Below, in pieces: positions 58,470-64,000 of a DNA stretch of 64,000 bases (position 1 is the first letter of the stretch; each line of letters starts with the position of its first letter). The notes under the pieces were generated by a model. The model saw only the letters and a list, made by a program, of their open reading frames with translations, was not told where the DNA came from and did not search any database. Where the stretch lies: positions 38,709,787 through 38,773,786 of the forward strand of contig JAMXBB010000009.1 in the NCBI GenBank assembly GCA_024138015.1, given 5' to 3'. The translations under genes and the position numbers were made by a program. The DNA comes from Lumnitzera littorea (taxonomy: Eukaryota > Streptophyta > Magnoliopsida > Myrtales > Combretaceae).

Positions 58470-58917
58470 AATGGTTTTATCGCTTTAATATAATAAATAA
58501 TAAGAATATATTAAAACGAAAGGATTTATACTTTAAAAATAATCATATAAATAATTTATTCACATACCATTTCTTTTATATATATTATTAGTGCACAAAG
58601 TAAAAAGATTACAAAGTGCCCATGCAAAAATGGTGGGAATAGGAATAGTTTTTGCTTTTAGTTCTTAAATGGGTCCCTTCCCTCCAAAGTCTCATCCATA
58701 TCTTGACATTTGTGATGCAACCAATTCGTTTACTTTACTGAATGAAATGAGGGAGGAATGTAATTGGAATTTTTTAGAAATATAATAAAGGTATAATATC
58801 TATTATTTTGATTAATTGGATCAATAAATAATTTAAGAATAGACACGTAATAAAACTTTAATGACTAAATTACTCTTGATTTATTTTTTTTTTCTCAAGT
58901 AATTCTAAAGTAATAGG
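58470..58917. other. AT-rich intergenic DNA
   Basis: Nothing recognised on either strand. Confidence 0.4.
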
Positions 58918-59405
58918 TGGAGAGAGTGGAAATTGACTGCGGAGGAGATGGTAATAGTTGACAGCGGTGGTGATGGTGGTGGTCGATGGTGATAGCGGTA
59001 GCAATGGTGGTAGCGGTAGTTGATGGTGGTGGCGGTAGTTGAGGTAGCAGCTTGGAGGAGGGTAAAGTTAGTTATGACGGTAGTGACAACAGTAATGATA
59101 GTGATAATAGCGATAGTCAAAAGTGGTGGTGGTAGCGGTGACAATGGTGGTAGCGACGATGGTGGCAATGATAATGGTAGTTGTAGCAAGGTGATGATAA
59201 TAGTGTTAATAGGGATGATAGTGGTGGTGATGGGAGTTGATAGTTAGTGGTGATGATAATAGAGGTGATGGTAGGTAGTGGTGGTTGTTGGTTAATAGTA
59301 GTGGCGACGATGATTGTGGTGACGGTAATAGCGGTAGTAGTAATGGTCGGTAGTGGCAATAATGGTTGGTAGTGGCGATGGCAATAGTGGTGGTCATTAT
59401 CGTTA
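58918..59405. repeat. Degenerate GGT/GAT/AGT trinucleotide-rich minisatellite
   Basis: About 490 bp made almost wholly of GGTGGTGATGGTAG-like words with very few cytosines on the plus strand. Long open frames appear in several phases on both strands (His/Thr/Ile-rich on the minus strand), as expected for a triplet-like repeat. They are not genes. The G-rich strand is the same strand that is sense for the helicase gene 1.5 kb downstream. Confidence 0.75.
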
Positions 59406-60492
59406 AATTGATATGAGGTTATTTTTGGAAAAAATATAAAATTTTGTAAGAAATCACGATTCTTTGATTGAATCAAGAAATCTCTATTACTTAATTTTAT
59501 GTAATAAGGATTCTTAAGGAATTGCAATTCGGAGACAAAAAATCAAGTGAACACTGTAATAAGTAATAAGGAAAGAGTTGAATTCCAATTCCTTTCAAGT
59601 GAACAGGACAAATGTGTCAGATTGTCAATATTAAGTACCACAGCGTATCATACTTTTTATTTAAGCCGATCGATTAACATGCAATAACTCTTATTTTCCC
59701 TTTTTACAATTCTGTTGAAATATATGAAATATAACAAATAAAATAAGTAACCATAATGTTAATCTCTTTTGCATGCATTTATAGTTATTTTGTATCTATT
59801 TAAGCTTTGTTGTGTGGAATATTATTTCATTCATACTATATTAGTTTAGATTTCAAGTGTATTATTTTTTCAATATCTTATTACAGTTACGATAAACTCT
59901 ATTTTATTTATATTTATTTGATATTTGTTTAAAATTGGAAGCATGAACAATTATTTAATTTGTATCACATTCTTTTTTATTTTAAGTATGATTTTTTTTA
60001 TATTTTACCATAATTACAAAAAATATTATCCTCTTTATATTTATTTTTGCATGTACCTAAGATTTTGTAAGGAATTATTCGATTCATGTCACATTCTTTT
60101 CGATCTCAAGATGACAGACTTTTCAATATCTTATCATTATGAGTTGATGATCATAAATATAATTAATAGGAAAAAGATTTGAAAAGGTAAAAATTTATGC
60201 AATTTAAAAATAAATGAATTAAGGATTATAGTTTTTCCCTTTGTCACTAGGAAAAATAATTTATTGAAAAAATTATAAAATTTAAAAATTAAATAGAAAG
60301 AGTTATTTTTTTCAGAGATTATTAGATAATTAATATATGAAAATCAATTAAGAAAAAGAACCAAAAACCTTTGGAAAAAATCGTAGCACAAGAAAATTTA
60401 AAAGAATTTCCTGCTATATGACGAAAAATTCTATCGTCCCACCTAATTTTTTTTTTTTAACAGACTCGATTTTTAATCATTAAATATCTGGA
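59406..60492. other. AT-rich upstream region of the helicase gene
   Basis: No gene or repeat recognised. An 85-residue Phe/Ile/Tyr-rich frame at 59925-60182 is in low-complexity AT-rich DNA and is not supported. Confidence 0.4.
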
Positions 60493-60545
60493 TGATCCTT
60501 TGACGTGTTGACACGACGCGAAGGATTAATGGTATAAAATAAATA
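60493..60545 (+). promoter_or_regulatory. Putative core promoter of the DEAH helicase gene
   Basis: TATAAAATAAATA at 60533-60545 is a plant-like TATA box about 360 bp before the start codon. Just upstream (60493-60526) is a nested inverted arrangement: ATCCTT and AAGGAT outside, GTGTTGACAC inside, containing TGACGTG (ACGT core) and TTGAC (W-box core). The transcription start is inferred to lie near 60565. Confidence 0.4.
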
Positions 60546-60699
60546 TTAATTTTTTGAATAGACTGATGGATCCGAGCCCCATCTCAAGTTGTAATAAGTT
60601 GGACAGAAACCCAACAACGAAATAAAAATTAATTAATTTTTCCCTAAAAGAAAAGCGAGTCCCAAAATTATTTCTTATACTTTTGTTACCATCCAACTC

Positions 60700-60824
60700 C
60701 CCGTCTCCCACATTTCTCTCTCCACGCACACTTTCTATCTTCTCTCTCTCTCCTGTCCCCCCAAAACCCCTGACCTTTCACTCTTTTTTGGCTGGTAAGC
60801 TCAGTCTCTTCTCCTTCTATTAAC

Positions 60825-60860
<36 letters not shown>

Positions 60861-60896
60861 TCGGTCTCTCTCTTTCTGTCTTTCTACCTCGATGCC
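60700..60896 (+). promoter_or_regulatory. Pyrimidine-rich 5' leader with (CT)14 microsatellite
   Basis: The DNA before the start codon is rich in C and T, with an uninterrupted (CT)n run at 60828-60856. Such tracts are common in plant core promoters and 5' untranslated regions. An ATG at 60892 opens a two-codon frame (ATG CCA TGA) that overlaps the main start codon at 60897, so initiation at the main ATG may need leaky scanning or reinitiation. Confidence 0.5.
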
Positions 60897-63800
60897 ATGA
60901 AGCCGTCGCCTCCGCTGTTCCACCAAAGCCACTCGGTCCCACCACGTTTCCGCCCTCCGTGCGCTCCCCACCAAATACACAAAAACCCTGACCCTAAGAA
61001 CGACTCCTCTTTCGTCGTCGAACTCCGCCTCCCCTCCTCCGACCACCGCCACCGCGTCTCTCTCCCATCTCTCCAATCCATCCTCGACCTGTCTTCCGTC
61101 CCCCAGCCCCAATTACATGACCTGAACCCTTCCGGACCCGTCTTTGCCGCCATCTTCTACAAAGAATTCTCGGATGCCCGAGACGCCGTTGTCTCCTTAT
61201 GGCGCCATCGCTTTCGCAATTCAATACACACTGTCTCACCTTCCCTTGTCACCTCTATTCTCTCTCCTTACCAAGAAGACAAACTCCATGAGAGCTTGAA
61301 AACCGTCTTCATTGAACAAATCGAAGCCCTGCAAGATGGCGTTGAAGTGAATAGTTTGCAGAATAAATTGACTCAAATTGACGATGAGATTTGCAGATTG
61401 GATCGTCTCATGCGGGGGCGCCACGTTTTGATGAGTGTTTTCTATGAGCTTCAGGGGAAACATCAAGGATTGTTGACTGAACGCCATGCGATTGTTAAAC
61501 GGTTGAGGGAATTCAATGCTGCCATGACCTGTATTAGGGCTTATTTGGAAGGGAAATGTTTAATCAATGAGAATGATGCAGATAAGGCTTTTTGGGTTTT
61601 TACATTTGATAGTGGAAAGAAAGTTAATTGGATTAGAATACATTCTTTGTTGCTTAGAGAGTGTAGGAGGCTTGATGATGGATTGCCAATATACGCCCAT
61701 AGAGAAGAGATTCTCCGAAAAATCAACTTGGGTCAGGTACATCCTATTGTAAGGACGAGGTTTTCATCTGATAAACAAACTTTGGAGTTTCTTTCCCTTT
61801 TTTTCTTTTTCCTTTTTAGTTTTCCTCCATAATTGAAAATTACATTGATAAAAAAGTGCTGTTTCCGAAACTTTGTATTGCTCCTCACGTCATATTCCTG
61901 TTATTTTGCGCAGGTCACGGTTTTGATTGGTGAAACTGGTTCAGGAAAGAGTACACAGTTGGTTCAGTATCTCGCCGATTCAGGAGTAGCTGCTACTGGT
62001 GCCATTGTGTGTACTCAGCCCCGAAAGATTGCTGCTTTGTCCTTGGCAGAGCGTGTCAAAGAAGAATGTGCTGGCTGTTATAGTGAAAATTCAATTACCT
62101 GCCTTCCAACATTTTGGGCTTCTCATTGCATCAAATCAAAGGTATCTTATATGACAGACAACTGCTTATTTCAGCATTACATGCACGATAAGAATTTGTC
62201 TGGGGTTTCTTGCATGATCATTGATGAGGCTCACGAAAGGAGTTTGAATACAGATCTGCTTTTGGCAATGCTGAAAAAGTTGCTTTTGCAAAAGGCTTCT
62301 TTGAGGCTTGTAATAATGTCTGCCACAGCTGATGCTGAGCAGCTCGCTAGTTACTTTTATGGTTGTGAAATTCTTCATGTGGTGGGAAGGAGTTTTCCAG
62401 TGGATATCAAATATGTTCCATTTTATGGTGAGGGAAGTTCTTCCTGTGGAAATATTGCCTCATATGTCTATGAAGCGGTGAAACTGGCCAGAAGGATTCA
62501 TGAGAAGGAGAAAGAAGGGACTATTCTAGCCTTTTTAACCTCTCAAGTAGAAGTAGAATGGGCATGCGACTATTTTAAGGCATGTGATAATTTCAAGGCT
62601 TCACTTGCTTCTGTGCTGCCTCTCCATGGAAAGCTTACCTACAAAGAGCAAATTCAAGTTTTCAACAACTATGCTGGAAAAAGAAAGGTAATATTTGCCA
62701 CAAATGTTGCTGAGACATCGTTGACAATTCCTGGAGTCAAGTATGTCATCGACTCTGGTCTGGTCAAGGAAAGTAAGTTGGAACCTGCTACTGGGATGAG
62801 TGTCCTCAGAGTATGCAGTGTTAGCCAGAGCTCAGCTAATCAAAGGGCTGGTCGTGCAGGGAGAACAGAACCAGGGCAATGTTATCGGCTCTATGATGAG
62901 TCTGATTTCATGGCAAGGCCCCCAAATCAAGAACCTGAGATTCGTAGGGTTCACCTTGGTGTTGCAGTCTTGAGAATACTTGCTTTAGGAATCAAGAATA
63001 TACAGGACTTTGATTTTGTTGATGCCCCTGGCAAGCAATTGATTGATATGGCCATTAGGAATCTTGTTCAGTTAGGTGCCATTACTTGGGAAGATGATGC
63101 TTATGAGTTGACAGAAGAAGGCTGGTATTTGGTCAAATTAGGGGTTGAGCCTCGGCTTGGCAAACTGATTCGCTGTTGCTGTTATTATGGTCTGGGTAGA
63201 GAGGGTGTTGTCCTTGCTGCAGTGATGGCCAACGCGAGCAGTATATTTTGCAGAATTGGTGCTGATGTTGATAAACTCAAGTCCGATCGTCTTAAGGTGA
63301 GGTTTTGCCATCGCAATGGCGATCTCTTTACTCTGCTCTCTGTGTTCAAAGAATGGGAAGCCACACCTAAGGAAAGGCGGACACGTTGGTGTGTGGAAAA
63401 CAGCATTAATGCCAAGTCAATGCGAAGATGCCAAGACACTGTCAACGAGTTTGAGGATTGTCTTGTGAAGGATCTGGATATTAGGATTCCAACTCGATGG
63501 GGTTGGGATCCTAGTACATCAACTCAGCTTGATAAGTATTTAAAGGATGTTATTCTTTCATGCCTTTGTGAAAATGTGGCTATGTACACTGGATACGACA
63601 AACTTGGTTATGAAGTGGCATTGACTGGCCAGCATGTTCTGTTGCATCCTTCATGTTCGTTGTTAGTATTTGGTGAGAAGCCACAATGGGTAGTCTTTGG
63701 AGAAATTTTATCCACTTCTCATCCTTACTTGTTCTGTGTAACCGCTTTTGATTTTGAATCTTTATTAACACTTTTCCCTCCTCCATTGTTTGATGCTTCT

Positions 63801-64000
63801 GGTTTGAAGAGACGGATGATGGATGTGAAGGTAATCAGTGGCTTTGGGAGCATGCTCTTGAAAAAGTTCTGTGGAAAGTTCAACAGTAATCTACTTTCTC
63901 TTGTATCACGAGTTCGGGAAGAATGCAATGATGACCGCATAGGAATTCAAGTCGATGTCAATCAGAATGAGATTTCAATATTTGCAGGTTCGCAAGATAT
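60897..64000 (+). CDS. DEAH11/DEAH12: DEAH-box RNA helicase, DEAH11/DEAH12 type (5' part, continues beyond window)
   Basis: ATP-dependent RNA helicase of superfamily 2. Exon 1 is 60897-61736 (280 codons). Exon 2 starts at 61914 and stays open to the window end (975 complete codons in all). The N-terminal region is proline-rich, followed by a Leu/Glu/Lys-rich, probably coiled-coil segment (about residues 140-225). Helicase motifs follow in order: Walker A GETGSGKST (286-294), TQPRK, YMTDNC, DEAH (384-387), SAT (416-418), TNVAETSLTIP and QRAGRAGR (590-597). An HA2 region (about 625-710) and an OB-fold-like region (about 825-905) come next. In Arabidopsis the homologues are about 1.7-1.8 thousand residues, annotated as chloroplastic, and end in a RING/IBR/RING zinc region, which here would lie to the right of the window. 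The ATG at 60897 is chosen because it opens the long frame and is the first in-frame ATG. All catalytic motifs are intact. Which of the two paralogues it corresponds to, and its location in the cell, cannot be settled here. Confidence 0.93.
61737..61913 (+). other. Intron 1 of the DEAH helicase gene
   Basis: 177-bp phase-0 intron. The donor is CAG|GTACAT. The acceptor is TTATTTTGCGCAG|GTCACG after a T-rich tract. Without splicing, translation would end at a stop at 61830-61832 after a Phe-rich tail. Splicing joins INLGQ to VTVLIGETGSGKS, the expected start of the helicase core. Confidence 0.9.

Noticed and set aside
59117..59527. 136-residue open frame on the minus strand
   Set aside because: It is the antisense of the GGT/GAT repeat tract. 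The His/Thr/Ile-rich composition and open frames in several phases show it is not a gene.
59925..60182. 85-residue Phe/Ile/Tyr-rich frame that looks membrane-like
   Set aside because: Low-complexity AT-rich DNA gives such translations by chance. No start context or homology.
60855..61239. Minus-strand frames of 81-89 residues opposite helicase exon 1
   Set aside because: Antisense shadows of a GC-rich coding exon. The plus-strand frame has family support.
61737..61832. Extension of helicase exon 1 to the stop at 61832
   Set aside because: The extra residues are a Phe-rich intron translation. Splicing at 61736/61914 restores the conserved helicase sequence.

Overview
The window looks like a gene-poor, transposon-packed stretch of nuclear DNA from a flowering plant, probably a eudicot. 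The reasons are: AT-rich non-coding DNA, plant-type Ty3-gypsy, Ty1-copia and LINE relics, MITEs, and one intron-containing plant gene. The species cannot be named from sequence alone. Only one convincing functional gene is present. It starts at 60897 and runs off the right edge. It encodes a DEAH-box RNA helicase of the plant DEAH11/DEAH12 type, with one 177-bp intron and a (CT)n-rich leader. No tRNA, rRNA or CRISPR array was found.

Left part (1-17480). A decayed LINE (about 1925-6800) is split inside its reverse transcriptase by a 2.7-kb TGT..ACA-type solo LTR (3339-6043) with a perfect 5-bp target duplication. A 1.17-kb long-inverted-repeat element of Mutator/MITE type follows (7293-8465). 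Then comes an 8.3-kb minus-strand element (9156-17480) with two ~1.85-kb LTRs of the same family as the solo LTR. Its interior carries no recognisable gag-pol. Instead it has a degenerate tandem array beside the 3' LTR, the position expected for Tat/Ogre-type elements.

Middle part (17481-28266). This holds AT-rich DNA, a small copia derivative (21195-22529) with gag joined directly to the end of RNase H, a plus-strand gypsy-type LTR plus primer-binding region (23116-23435), a GC-richer island full of CGAGCT-like words, and a ~390-bp tandem duplication.

Gypsy nest (28267-47583). A minus-strand Ty3-gypsy element A (28267-44489) is interrupted in gag by a complete relative, element B (33095-39487, TSD CTCTT). 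Its 5' LTR is interrupted by a solo LTR of family B (40621-43730, TSD TAATA). That solo LTR is in turn split by another solo LTR of the left-part family (41230-43407). To the right lies an inverted, internally deleted member of family A (45401 to about 47583).

Right part (47584-64000). This contains LTR fragments, two MITE-like elements, a second copia deletion derivative (50590-52802, TSD ATTTT) with the same kind of gag-to-RNase H fusion, a 490-bp G-rich trinucleotide-like repeat tract, and finally the helicase gene and its promoter region. All transposon coding regions carry stops or frameshifts and look dead. The helicase reading frame is intact as far as it can be followed.
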